DNA of 64,000 nucleotides from Toxorhynchites rutilus septentrionalis (Eukaryota; Arthropoda; Insecta; Diptera; Culicidae), in contig NC_073744.1 of assembly GCF_029784135.1 (NCBI RefSeq), positions 109,190,766-109,254,765 of the forward strand, read 5' to 3'. Under the pieces are notes generated by a model. That model had not been told where the DNA came from, made no database searches, and saw only the letters and a list, made by a program, of their open reading frames with translations. A program made the translations under genes and the position numbers. Shown here in pieces: positions 1 through 10,507 of this stretch; within the stretch, counting starts at the first letter, position 1, and each line of letters starts with the position of its first letter.

Positions 1-540
1 CTTGTCCGCTGCTTCTCTCGAGATACGAGATTCAGTTTCGTGGATGAATTAATCCCAGAATAAACGGGTCCTGTTCACCCACAGAGAGATACAGAGTTTT
101 GCAAAGGTCCTTTTTTTGTATAAAGGTAATCGATAAATACCAGATTTTTCTACAAAATTCTATCACTTTTCACACTATATTATTAATTTAATTATATAGT
201 CTCAATTAACTTCTCTTTTTTAAATTTTCCATGTATCGATTTTGTGTCTGCTGGGTAGTCGCTCTGGCCAATAAATGAACCCTTCTTCTAACGGTCATTT
301 CATTTGCCTTTACACTCTCTTCAGCTCCTCTCTGTCTTTCATTTATTCATTATTGTTCATTTTGTATCTCTATCTTTACTTCCGTGGCACTCTCTCCATT
401 CTCTTTTTCCAGCTTTTAAGTGTGAGTGTACTTGTGACTTTATCTAGTCCCTAACACTGGGTAAGTATTTTATGGCATATATTTTTTTACACACTAAATG
501 TCTTATAATTAAACTCTACAAACGAAAATCATCGACGAAA
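1..540. other. No gene recognised
   Basis: AT-rich intergenic sequence. No open frame of note, no terminal repeats and no family I can name. Confidence 0.5.
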
Positions 541-900
541 CAAACGGTAACAAGTTAGGACAAAAAATAAGATGATTTTCGTAATCTACGTTTTATTTTC
601 TATTTTTCTACATAATCGCCGTAACGTTCGAGGCATTTTTCATAGCGTGACACGGGTTTTTCTATTCCGCGCGAAGTGTCCAACTTTTTGAAGTACGATG
701 TAACGTCACGAATTTCTTCAGTGTTATAGAATCGTTAACCGCCGAACGCCTGTTTCATCACCGGGAATAAGGAGGATGCTCGACAGTCCATTTGAATTTT
801 TTCATTTGCTTATGAGTTACGCGATCAGAATGGGACGGCGCATTATCGTGGATGAGGAATACTCCTTTCGTCAATAAACCTGGACTTTTTTTTAATCGGG
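541..900 (-). pseudogene. mariner transposase fragment (minus copy)
   Basis: Read on the minus strand, the conceptual translation gives pieces typical of the catalytic and C-terminal part of a mariner (DD34D) transposase: a block with HDNAPSHSDRV, which carries the second catalytic Asp, then FKWTVEHPPYS, which is the lead-in to the third Asp. Next come a C-terminal stretch with EIRD and YFKKLD, and a terminal block ending RYEKCLERYGDYVE. The frame is broken several times, and the sequence after PPYS is lost, including the third catalytic Asp. The N-terminal half of the enzyme is absent. The C-terminal third is repeated in inverted orientation just downstream. It is a dead relic. Confidence 0.75.
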
Positions 901-904
901 GTTC

Positions 905-1150
905 TTAATCGGCCCAAAACTTCACAATAGTACGGTGATAAAACAGGCGTACGGCGGTCAACGATTCGATAACACTGAAGAAATTCGTGACGCAGTTACA
1001 TCGTACTTCAAAAAGTTGGACACTTCGCGCTCGGAATAGAAAAACCCGTGTCACGCTATGAAAAATGCCTCGAACGTTACGGCGATTATGTAGAAATATA
1101 GAAAATAAAACGTATATTACGAAAATCATCTTGTTTTTTGTCCTAACTTT
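905..1150 (+). pseudogene. mariner transposase C-terminus (inverted copy)
   Basis: This segment repeats the last part of the neighbouring mariner relic, but on the plus strand. In one frame it reads DNTEEIRDAVTSYFKKLDTS and in another SRYEKCLERYGDYVEI before a stop. A frameshift and a stop separate the two blocks. With the minus copy it forms an inverted repeat with arms of roughly 200 bp and an unpaired spacer near 781-905. This could come from two head-on insertions or from an inverted duplication. Confidence 0.7.
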
Positions 1151-1442
1151 ATTTTTCCGCGATTTCTGAGGCACTGAAACTTATTTTCTGAACGACCCTC
1201 GTTTAATAGCACGTGTATTCAATTTAAGTTGTTCCCATCGAATGACATCTCTTCAGTTGGGTCAACCTTTTGTTTGCCGTAGTAGAGCCCGCAAGAGCAG
1301 GGTTGCCAGTATATCAGTAGTTTCCCCCTTAACAGAAACTTCAATTATAGCATTGGAAATTTACGTTTCCCGAAACCTAAATGCAGTTTCTTGCAATTCA
1401 ATATATTGTTTTTCGACTCAATCGGCCAAATGTTTTACAAAA

Positions 1443-1590
1443 ACAAGAAGTGGGTTATATCTGTGATATAACCGCAAGGTAGACGTAGGACTATCGTTGA
1501 CTCAGTAATCATTTATTTGAAATTGGATCTGAATCAATTCTTAATGCATGAATGAATGAATATTTTGAAAGATTGCTGAAAGTTTTTTTC
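1443..1590 (-). repeat. B-end of the histone-associated composite family
   Basis: On the minus strand this matches the right end seen at 11.2, 21.1, 22.3, 49.6 and 58.4 kb. It has TAGTCCTACGTC, then a hairpin and CCCACTTCTTG. The hairpin here is the cleanest in the window: GGTTATATC, loop TGT, GATATAACC at 1453-1473. The rest of this copy upstream is not recognisable. Confidence 0.7.
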
Positions 1591-1895
1591 TTATTAGTGT
1601 GTGGGTGAATGAGTGTAAGTATGGAATTGTTATTAACATAAAATTCAACTCTTTAGAATTTGTTGGTGGTCCCGAAACGAACCGATAGAATTTGAGTGGC
1701 CTTGTAAAAGCAACTGAAGATGTTTGATACATGATTCGTTTTTGTTTTCGAGAGAATAACACGAGATTTTTCATTATCACTCCATACGCAGAATAGAAAC
1801 TGAGGGAGCCATTTCATGGTGAAAACGAAATAAAGTCTTATAATCTTGCATAAAATTTATTTCGTTTTTATCGTGATGTGGCAATTTTTCATGAA

Positions 1896-2396
1896 CAGTC
1901 ATGCGAAAGCAGATCAGGAACTGATTCTATTGGATTGCATCACGGGAACACCAAGCCGAATGCGTAAATCGGTGCGAATATTCCTCCGCTCGGACGCATT
2001 CACACGCAAACAATTTTTCACGATTGTTCCATGCGAAATGTGTATTATTTATCTGTGTATTTATGTAAAGTTTCATGTATGTAAACTAGTCTAAGTTTTT
2101 ATTCATTAACACAAACACATTGTCGGATGAATTATACAATATACAATACAATACAATGCGAAAGCATAACATAAACTGATGCTATTGGATTGCATCACGG
2201 GAACACCAAGCCGAATGCGTAAATGGGTGCGAATATTCCTTCGCTCGGACGCATTCACATGCAAACAATTCTTCACATCTGTTCCATGCGAAATCAGAAC
2301 TAAAACTGATGCTATTGGATTACATCACGGGAACACCAAACCGAATGCGTAAATGGGTGCGAATATTCCTTCTCTCGGACGCATTCACACGCAAAC
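1896..2396 (+). repeat. Tandem repeat of about 130 bp
   Basis: Roughly three units, each starting near CATGCGAAAGCAGA and containing GGATTGCATCACGGGAACAC and CTCGGACGCATTCACA. Units begin near 1899, 2155 and 2286. Between units 1 and 2 there is unrelated AT-rich sequence. The third unit is interrupted by the MITE at 2397-2824 and resumes at 2825-2880. Confidence 0.75.
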
Positions 2397-2824
2397 CACG
2401 GCTTACAGAGACAAGGCTAGTTCTTTAGCGAGTAAACATTTTTTTTGATGACGTCATCCGAGTCGTCAGTGTAAACAGTCGCCAGTTGTATTTTGTTTTC
2501 CGACTTACGCGTAAATGTTCCTGAAATGAAAAATCGAAAATGGTTCAATGCGCTGTGAGTGGGTGTATAAATTATGAAAATGAATTTATCGGGCCAAAAA
2601 AGAGATTCTTTCGCTTTCCGAAAAACCGAGAATTATGTTCTTTGTGGATAAATGTTTTATCAAATTATTCATGGTGTTAAATATAATCAACTATATTATC
2701 GACGCACAAACTTACAAATCACGAAAAATAAAAAATAAGAACACATTGTTTACCTCAACGACTCAGATGACGTCACTAAAAAATGACTGATCCGGAGTAG
2801 CTAGCCTTGTCTCTGTAAGCCGTG
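2397..2824. mobile_element. P-like MITE with THAP remnant, 428 bp
   Basis: Perfect 24-bp terminal inverted repeats start CACGGCTTACAGAGACAAGG. The 8-bp direct repeat ACGCAAAC flanks it at 2389-2396 and 2825-2832. It sits inside a unit of the 130-bp tandem repeat, so the empty site can be read from the neighbouring units. An 8-bp duplication is known for both hAT and P superfamilies. The internal THAP-like frame favours P, because P transposases begin with a THAP DNA-binding domain. It is too short to encode a transposase. Confidence 0.75.
2540..2680 (+). pseudogene. THAP-domain N-terminal fragment
   Basis: A 46-residue frame starting with ATG. It begins MVQCAVSGCINYENEF, has KKRFFRFPKN at about residues 20-29 and a Trp at 36. 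This fits the first half of a THAP zinc finger: the first two Cys ligands (C4, C9), the F-x-FP motif and the conserved Trp. The downstream Cys and His ligands are missing because the frame stops. In P-family transposases this domain recognises the element's own subterminal sites, so the fragment points to the parent element. It may be a truncated first exon. I do not expect it to make a working protein. Confidence 0.6.
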
Positions 2825-2927
2825 ACGCAAACAATTTGTCATGACTGTTCCATGCAAAAGCAGAACAGAAACTGATGCGAGTGAAAGTACTCGCATCAGA
2901 TATTAGCGTACAAAACCTTGCAGTCCA

Positions 2928-2975
2928 GCGTCACTCTTTCGTTTTCGAAACTTTGAACTCCCCGGTACAGAAATG
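2928..2975 (-). repeat. Degenerate A-end fragment
   Basis: The stretch around TTTCGTTTTCGAAACTTTGA followed by CCCCGGTACAGAAATG matches, in reverse, the region just inside the A-ends at 7.2, 18.1, 31.5 and 46.9 kb. The terminal palindrome itself is not preserved. Confidence 0.5.
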
Positions 2976-3799
2976 GCAGACTGACTTGTCAACCGATAGT
3001 TCGATCGGCTTCTAATTCAGTACGGAAAGGTATGCATATGCGCACATTACACCGATTCAGTTGGGTCGGTTTTTGCACCAATAGGCCGATCCGACCAAAC
3101 TGTCGGCTGAAAAAAAGTCTGTAGTGTGCGGGGGCTCTTACTGAAATTAAAACAGATCGAAAAGTACAACTTTTTTTACATTTCGTCACGAGTTCAATTC
3201 CCACTCCCGACATTCTTCCGAAGTGGATGTAAAGTGACGAAATAGCCAAAAGTGTTAAAATTCACTATAACACAGAAAAAAAAACTTAGAACCACGAGAC
3301 ACAACACAAACTCTGAATGAAAACGGATGGAAGATCCCGTAGTATATGCAACTATCACTCTTTATACGCTTGCAAAATTTTAGTTACAAATAAAAAAGTT
3401 TAAACACAAAAACAAAATACAATGAATATGGTTCGTAAATAAAATTCAATTCCCTAGGAAAATCAGGACAAATGTTAGAATATGAAAAATAAATCAGGAT
3501 GCCCCAAAAGGATGTCAAAATCAGGACATGATGGTATCCCTAAATATGAATCTTCTATGCATGATAAACTTAGATAAACGGGACTTAGTATAAACAGATT
3601 TTAGCGTGGAAAGGTGAGAGGATAGCCACAAAAATTTCCCGTATGCATCTTGTTTATCGTAGCACACTTTGATACAGAGAGCTTCCTCTTCTTATATCTA
3701 ATTGTATGTGTATATGTGTTTGAGATCAGCATTAGGCATGAATGATATCCGCTCACTCCCAACTGTGGTTTCACTCCATTCCTTTTTTTGTTTTTTAGT
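2976..3799. other. No gene recognised
   Basis: Unassigned AT-rich sequence with only short open frames. I see no terminal repeats and no protein similarity. Confidence 0.5.
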
Positions 3800-4092
3800 T
3801 TAAAAGTACGTTTTAGGGAAACATATTCCGGTCTGCTCCTCGACAAGCGAGTACAAAAGTACCCAACACCAAAAAATACCGCCGACTTGCATGTATTTGT
3901 AAGCGGATTCTCCAAGGCACATTAATTTCCAGTCCGTGTTACGGAAACACAGCTCAGTGGGAAAAAAATACCCCATTTGACAAAGCGGATTCCCCCAGGC
4001 ACATTGATTTTCAAGTCCGTGTTGAGGAAACACAGCTCGGTGGGAACAAAAATACCCTCGACTTGCATGTATATTTGGCAAGCGGATTTCCA
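3800..4092 (-). repeat. Diverged tandem subrepeat, units of about 80-100 bp
   Basis: Two to three copies of a block holding CGACTTGCATGTAT, AAGCGGATT, AGGCACATT and GGAAACACAGCTC. The reverse complement resembles 7020-7130, so this is the inverted counterpart of the element at 6.7-7.2 kb. Confidence 0.55.
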
Positions 4093-4530
4093 CAAGTAGG
4101 GCGTTTAGATAACGCTTTACATTTTACAGTTATTCAATTGTTCATCTAATGAAAAATAACATTTAAATAATTGAGATAGACGCGTAGAAATATTTCCTAT
4201 CAATCGACGCAAACATCTTTCCGGTCTATAAAGAAATGTTCGAGTATTAGAAATACGGGTAGGGTTAGCACACAAATCGCCAGAACAAATGTATGGGAAA
4301 AAAGTAAATTCTTCCAGTTTTCATGAATTTAAACCATTTAGAGATTAGCGAATTGTAATGTATAGCATATCAAACAAATCTTAAAGAATTTCAGATTCGA
4401 TTGTTAGGCAAATCATGAGAATTCGTTCACAGTGAAAATAGTTATTAACGTTAACTTTATTTCATTAAAACGTGACCTGTTTTCTTATTTGGCACCCTTC
4501 CTGAAAGATGTAATTCTACGTCAAAATTGT
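4093..4530 (-). repeat. Diverged GACGTAG-ended element, minus strand
   Basis: Reading leftward from 4525, a degraded end (TTGACGTAGAATTACATC) is followed by AAAACAGGTCACG and GAAATAAAGTTAACGTTAAT, as in the element starting at 63134. Further in (4250-4080) it becomes similar to the element at 6.7-7.2 kb (TCGAACATTTCTT, TTGATAGGAAATATTTCTA). It therefore joins two variants of the same family and contains no coding sequence. Confidence 0.6.
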
Positions 4531-5135
4531 ATGTTGTTGCTTTCACATAATGCGAAATTCCTAATGTAGTAGTTTTGATAGGCGTAGTAGAAATAGATTT
4601 AGATAATAGTACTTAAGTATCCAACATTAGGGCAAATGTGTTGTATTTGTGAAATGAACGAAAATTTAAAAAAAAAAAGTCAGTAGGGTCTCTTAGGCGA
4701 AAAATCCCTCAGCCGTTCTGGAAGAACAAGACGGATATTGCATAAACATTAAACAACGAGACCCATTTCTCATTTTGTGCCAACAGTGCCAACAATTTAT
4801 AATCAATATATGCGCGAAGATAGAGAGCGTGTGTTCAAACAAAAATGAAGTCCTATGGGATTCGGTCCCACATATTGCTGGATGTATTCGGTTGAATGAA
4901 AAACGCGAGGATTATCTCAAACACACATTTTTAGTTCGGTTAGTCGACGTAACCGTCTGGTCCTGAGGAAATAGAAATTCCAGATCTATTTACTGATCAA
5001 CTATTAATCCACATTCCGAAATCCGATCGAGTCAGAATTACCCGAACGGATTGTTTTAAAGAAAAAATTAACTTAACTGCAAGCGGTGAAAACCTTGAAC
5101 AAAAATTGCGTCTGGTGATGACTTTATATTATACA
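4531..5135. other. No gene recognised
   Basis: AT-rich sequence with a poly(A) run near 4667. No supported feature. Confidence 0.45.
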
Positions 5136-5139
5136 CTAG

Positions 5140-6290
5140 CTGACCCGGCAAACTTCGTCCCGCCCAAAATTTATTTTTCGTTATCACATCCATGTTTCCT
5201 TAGCGCTGTTCATGGATCCAATCGCAGAATTGTTCATTGATTGAAGAAAGGTACCTTTAAAATTACCTTTTACCATAAAATTCCTAGTACTTCTACCAAA
5301 ACTCGTCATTATAATATAATATTATCTCAGACACAATTCTCGTTCAAGTTCATCCCTAAATCAGACAATTCCTCTCTCGAGTTTTGCTCTTATCAGCACA
5401 TTCGGCGATCAATTCATATTTATATAGATAGACGATAGTGGAGTAGAAGTGCGTTTTATTACATTAAAATCCATTTCCATTTTCGAACGAAAATAAATTT
5501 CGTTAGCGTAAACATGTGTGTTTCATTTGTATGACAGCCTCCCCTTGGAGAGGGGGGAGGAGTTTCTGACCATCTTAGAAACATTTATTGCCTCCTAAAA
5601 TATCCACATTTTTTGGAGATTGGTTCTGGAGAATTTGGTTCTATTTTCTTGATTAGTTTTTGAGTTATGCAGAAATTTATGCTTCATTTGTATGGCAGAC
5701 CACCGCCCCTCCCCCCTTTTGAGAAAGGGTGTAGTGCCTAACCACCATAGAAACATTTATTGCATCCTAATACTTCCACATGCCAAATTTGGTTTTGTTT
5801 GCTTGATAAATTTTCGAGTAATGCAGAAATTTGTGTTTCATTTGTATGGCAGCCCCCCTTAGAGAGGGGGGAGGTATGTCGAACCACCATAGAAACATTT
5901 ATGGCATCCTAAAACCTCCACATGCCAAATTTGGTTTGGTTTGCTTGATTAGTTTTTGAGTAATGCAGAAATTTGTGTTTCATTTGTATGGCAGCCCCCC
6001 TTTAGAGAGGGGGAGGAGTGTCTAACCACCATATAAACATTTATTGCATCCTAAAACCTCCACATGCTAAATTTGGTTTGGTTTGCTTGATTAGTTTTTG
6101 AGTAATGCAGAACTTTGTGTTTCATTTGTATGGCAGCGCCCCCTTAGAGAGGGGGGAGAAATGTCTAACCACCATAGAAACATTTATTGCATCCTAAAAC
6201 CTTCGCATGCCAAATTTCGTTTGGTTTGCTTGATTAATTCTCGAGTAATACAGAAATTTGTGTTTCATTTGTATGCTACAACTACAAGCT
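5140..6290 (+). repeat. Dispersed repeat with internal tandem units (about 140-165 bp)
   Basis: It begins CTAGCTGACCCGGCAAACTT, a leader I associate with a common insect dispersed repeat of uncertain class. After it come six units that each begin GTTTCATTTGTATGGCAG, near 5518, 5683, 5835, 5976, 6117 and 6259. Each contains CACCATAGAAACATTTATTG and TTTTTGAGTAATGCAGAA. The last unit is cut off. No coding capacity is apparent. Confidence 0.6.
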
Positions 6291-6332
6291 ACAACTTTCA
6301 GGTATTAGAATATTTTACGTACATATTTTTAT

Positions 6333-6625
6333 CTTCTTCTTCTTCATCTTCTTCTTCTTCTTCAATGGCACTAACGTTCCTAGAGGAACTTCACCGTCTC
6401 AACGTAGTATTACTTGCGTCATTTTTATTAGTACTTAGTTGAGATTTCTATGCCTAATAACACGCCTTGAATGCATTCTGAGTGGCAAGCTCTAGAAATA
6501 CGCGTGATCACAGTGCAAGTCGGAGGAAATTTCTTTGACGAAAAATTCCCCCGACCAGAAAGGGAATCGAACCCGAACACCCGGCATGTTAGTTATGACG
6601 CTAACCACTCGGCCACGGGAGCACT
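6333..6625 (-). mobile_element. tRNA-derived SINE, GAA-tailed
   Basis: On the minus strand it starts with a tRNA-like head: A-box-like TGGCCGAGTGGTTAGCG and B-box GGTTCGATTCCC. It ends in a (GAA)n-type tail, seen here as CTTCTTCTTC at 6333. The 10-bp duplication ATATTTTTAT flanks it at 6323-6332 and 6626-6635. The same family occurs at 21.1, 46.4 and 61.6 kb. It is not a tRNA gene, because the body continues about 200 bp past the head. Confidence 0.85.
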
Positions 6626-6700
6626 ATATTTTTATCTTGGTGTGTGTAGTTGTAGTGGGCAACAATATCGAGAAGAAATGAAAAATCGATTTTTCTATGT

Positions 6701-7185
6701 TTTGACGTGGGACTACGTCTAACAGGAATATAAGGGGGATTCTGTGAAAACCTAAACACAGAACATGAAGGAAAAATGAAATATTTCGAATGCTTATAAC
6801 TCGAACATTTCTTAATAGATCAGAACGATGTTTACATCAATTGATAGGAAATATTTCTAGGCATCTATCACAATTAATAAAGTGTTATTTTTCCTGAGAT
6901 AAGCAATTGAATAACTGAATAACTGAATAACTGAAAGGTCAAGCACTATCTAAACGCCATAACTGCCACGTTTTGATTGACCCGATTTACGGTTTCCCCA
7001 ACATATTCATCAAAACCAAGGTACCTGGGAAAATTTGACATTGCAAATACATGCAAGTTGGGGGAACTTTTGCTCCTACCGAAATGTGTTCCCTAACACA
7101 GCCATAAAAACCAAGGTGCCTTACATTACATGGCGTTTGTTCAAATTCTTTACTTACACAGCAAATATGTTTTTTTTTCCAAAAT
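6701..7185 (+). repeat. GACGTAG-ended element, degenerate upstream region
   Basis: It starts TTTGACGTGGGACTACGTCT and matches, at lower identity, the first 300 bp of the H2A elements at 17.2 and 25.5 kb (GCTTATAACTCGA, TTGATAGGAAATAT, GAATAACTG). Instead of leading to an H2A gene it runs into the subrepeat shared with 3.8-4.1 kb. It ends just before the A-end at 7193. Confidence 0.65.
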
Positions 7186-7442
7186 ATATATTGACGTAGG
7201 ACTACGTCTTTCATTTCTATACCGGGGTGTAAAAACAAAGTTTCGAGAACGAAAGCGTTACGCTGGAGACCGAGATTTTGAGCGTTAATGGCTCTTAAAC
7301 AACTGAACGAAATGGTATGATAAACACTTCATTTGAAAGATAAAATGTCTACGCGTCAGATACTTGTTACTTTTTCATCCAAAAACTTGTTTCAATAGTC
7401 TTAAAATTGCTTTCAAAACAGGCTATTGAAATCACCAATCGG

Positions 7443-7449
7443 TATATAA
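7443..7449 (+). promoter_or_regulatory. TATA-like box inside A-end segment
   Basis: TATATAA in the context CGGTATATAAGCGAGCGCCG, about 250 bp inside the A-end. The same box and flanks occur at 18319, 47139 and (inverted) 31314. Its position and GC-rich downstream flank look like a core promoter. Activity is inferred, not shown. Confidence 0.5.
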
Positions 7450-8589
7450 GCGAGCGCCGCTCGTAAACCCACTCAGTTATGATTGAACAGCGATTGGAGC
7501 ATGTTGTCGCTGTTGTTGTGAAGCTAATTTTGTTTATCATGAGAACGCTGATGAACGGTGTCACCAAGAGCCTGTTTGTGCACCTAAGGCCAAAAGGGAA
7601 TCCACCAGGAGGAGAGTGATGCCACGGTTCCGCTTGAAACATCGGAGCAGCCGCCACACACACACACACATACACGCGCGGAATTCTCGTTGCTATCATC
7701 GTTGCTGAAAAATAATCTGCCAGTTCCCCTGGGAATTGAAAAATACATTCATGCGAAAGAGTTTATTTTAATGTTTTCTATCCATATAACACTGCAACCA
7801 AATACATTTGGTTTTGTTATTTTTCAATCAATCGCAATTAACAGGAAAGTTTCTGAATATTTTTTTTCCCCATCAGTGGAAATTTTCGTATCCAATATTG
7901 GATGCATAACATGAAAAACGGAAAATGTTTCACATCGCGAAAATCAAGTCATTTTCGAGCGATTATTTGCTTTCTACTCATATAATGCTGCGACCAAATA
8001 CATTTCGTTTTGGATTTTTTCAATCAAGTGCGATCAACGTAAGACCACGTCTTTCGGCAATTTATTAGAGGTGCAATGAATCTTCAGGAATTCCCGCTCT
8101 ACGCGCACTGGCAAACAATGTTTACTCAACAATTTCTCAAACGAGAAATGGGTGTTGTGAGAAAGGATTAGCGAACGCGAAAACGACAAACGGGAGAAAG
8201 ATACGTTTGGAGGTTGAAGGAAATTGGCAGAAAACTTCTTCATTCTATCATTCAAATAATGTGATTCATACCACATCGTTTTGCCAGAAAGCGATTATTA
8301 ATGTTCAAAGGAGGAATCGAGTCCTCCGAGGAAATTACCCAGCGCAAATTAGAGTCGACTATCGATTGCGGCATTCGTACACAAATAATTTTATAATGCA
8401 GTTTCACCAAAGTGATTTCTTCGGATATATTCACTACATCATGTCATGTATTTCATATTCTTCATTAAGAAATCCATATCCATGGCACCTATCGGTAACG
8501 AATTATTATCGAAACCACGATTTTCGCTAAATGCTCCTTTCAGTTCGGCCTGTAAAAAACTTTTCTGTACTCTAATCCATCAAATTTGG

Positions 8590-8605
8590 AGCCCTGAAAA
8601 GGGCT
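8590..8605 (-). terminator. Histone 3' stem-loop (minus)
   Basis: On the minus strand AGCCCT-TTTC-AGGGCT, a perfect 6-bp stem with the UUUC loop of replication-dependent histone mRNAs. It lies just downstream of the minus H3 pseudogene stop. Confidence 0.85.
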
Positions 8606-8925
8606 GTTGATTATATGCTAAGCTAATATAGCACGCTCTCCTCGGATACGATGGGCCAGCTGGATGTCCTTGGGCATGATGTGACGCGTTTTGCATGGAT
8701 AGCACACAAATTGGTATCTTCGAATAAGCCTCCTGCAGCGTCATAGCCGCGGAACTTTGGAAGCGCAAGTCGGTTTTGAAGTCCTGAGCAATTCCATGAT
8801 CCAAATGCTGGCTTCTCCACCTATCCTGCAAATGGTGCGCTTATCCGAGCTGACTTCGTGTGCCTTACCACCGAATGACTAACGAGCTGTCTGCGAAAGA
8901 CTAACGAGCTCGAGTCCTCACGGTG
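8590..8925 (-). pseudogene. Histone H3 pseudogene (minus copy)
   Basis: On the minus strand the translation recovers segments of histone H3: DFKTDLRF-type sequence, [15 protein letters not shown], and in another frame PKDIQLA. H3 is about 135 residues. Here the N-terminal tail is rewritten, the region holding [10 protein letters not shown] is deleted, and frameshifts split the rest. The gene is intronless, as replication-dependent H3 genes are. A 5' region with CGTTCATTTCTTACTCTACT is shared with the plus copy at 9.6 kb, and a perfect histone stem-loop follows the stop. It cannot make a histone. Confidence 0.85.
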
Positions 8926-9608
8926 CGAGAGTAGAGTAAGAAATGAACGAAAGCAAAGGAAGCGTCATTTTATAAACCATAACAGTATAGAATCTAAATC
9001 CCACCCTTATTATATTCGTGAGTATACAGTAAGCTTATATAATAAAGAGGGTGGGGTTTACATTCGATTCTTTTATGTTTTATAAAATGACATTAGAGTT
9101 CAGAAAAGTTTTTTACAGGCCGAACTGAAAGGAGCATTTAGCGAAAATCGTGGTGTCGATGATAATTCGATACCGATAGGTGCCATGGATATGGATTGCA
9201 TAATGAAGAATATGAAATACAAGAATACAAATACATGTAGTGAATATATCCCCATATCGAAGAAATCACTTTGATGAAACTGTTTACCGTTTGTCGTTTT
9301 TAAGTGTTGGGAAAGGGCATTATTTTTGCTGAGTAAATTCCAAGAAAAAATCCATTCCTTCTTTAAGCGTGATTCATTCTGCTTCGGATCAACAGAACAG
9401 TGATAATCATTTCATACAAAAGATAAAATGTCCAAGAGTTATATGATTGCTATTTATTGAGTCGGAAAATTGTTTCAATAGCTTAATGATAGCTTCGAAA
9501 ACAGGTTATAAAATGACGCTTCCTTTGCTTTCGTTCATTTCTTACTCTACTCTCGCACCGTGACGATTCGTTTGTTTGGGACCAAGGAGATAGCAGGTTA
9601 GTCTTTCA

Positions 9609-9945
9609 GTGGTAAGGCACACGAAAGCAGCTCGAATAAGCGCACCAGCCGCAGGATTGGTGAAGAAGCCACATCGCTATCGACCGGGAACTTTGCGTGA
9701 AATTCATCGCTATCGGAAGTCGACCGAATTTCTGATCCGCAAGCTACCTTTGCAGCTTTTGGATCGTGGAATTGCTCAGGAACTCAAAACCGACTTGCGC
9801 TTCCAAAGTTCCGCGGTTATGACGCTGCAGGAGGCTTATTCGAAGATACAAATTTGTGTGCTATCCACGTAAAACGCGTCACATCATGCCCAAGGACATT
9901 CAGCTGGCCCGTCGAATCCAAGGAGAGGGTGCTATATTAGCTTAG
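9609..9945 (+). pseudogene. Histone H3 pseudogene (plus copy)
   Basis: The frame opened by ATG at 9609 contains [30 protein letters not shown] and [17 protein letters not shown], which are unmistakable histone H3 core sequence. The N-terminal tail is replaced by unrelated residues. VA is missing after RPGT and the LQEASEAY region is altered. The frame breaks near 9870, while the C-terminal MPKDIQLARRI part continues in a shifted frame to a TAG near 9945. A TATA-like TTATAAAAT lies at about 9508 and a stem-loop at 9958. Identity is high enough that capture or duplication was not ancient, but the gene is dead. Confidence 0.9.
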
Positions 9946-9957
9946 CATATAATCAAC

Positions 9958-9973
9958 GGCCCTTTTCAGGGCT
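9958..9973 (+). terminator. Histone 3' stem-loop (plus)
   Basis: GGCCCT-TTTC-AGGGCT, a 6-bp stem with one terminal G-T wobble and the canonical UUUC loop, 13 bp after the H3 pseudogene stop. Confidence 0.85.
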
Positions 9974-10507
9974 CCAAATTTGATGGATTAGAGTTCAGAA
10001 AAGTTTTTTGCAGGCCAAACTGAAACGAGAATTTTCGTTTGGATGCCATACAGCATCGAGAAAATTCCGGAAAGATCTAATCGTTGCTGAAAAATAATCT
10101 GCCAGTTCCCTGGGAATTGAAGAATACATCCATGCGAAAGAGTTTTTTTTAATGTTTTCTAATTATATGGCGAACACAGCGACCAAATACATTTGATTTC
10201 GTAATTTTTCAATCAAGTGTAATTAGCTGGAAAGCTTCTGAAGATTATTCTTTCCCATCAGTATGATATTTTCGTATCCAATATTGGATGCATAACATGA
10301 AAAACGGAAAATGTTTCGTATCGCCAAAATTATATAATTTTCAATCGATTATTGCTCAGTCGCCGAAATTTTCATACTCAGAGAGTTCATTCTCCTCTAG
10401 TTTGCCTTCCAAATTGCCATCGTAAACCACACCTTCTCTCGATTCAATCACGCACGAAAAGCATACTGAAATGATATTCTGGTGGTGAACCCATTCATTT
10501 TTCGTGA

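Larger units (their letters stand above)
8395..9300. repeat. Large inverted repeat around H3 copy
   Basis: The segment 8395-8580 (with CATATTCTTCATTAAGAAAT and GCACCTATCGGTA) returns in reverse at 9100-9290. The arms meet near 9000-9060, where a CCCACCCT/AGGGTGGGG pair marks the axis. The right arm lacks the H3 gene that the left arm carries: its sequence jumps from TTTTATAAAATGAC straight to ATTAGAGTTCAG. Confidence 0.65.
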
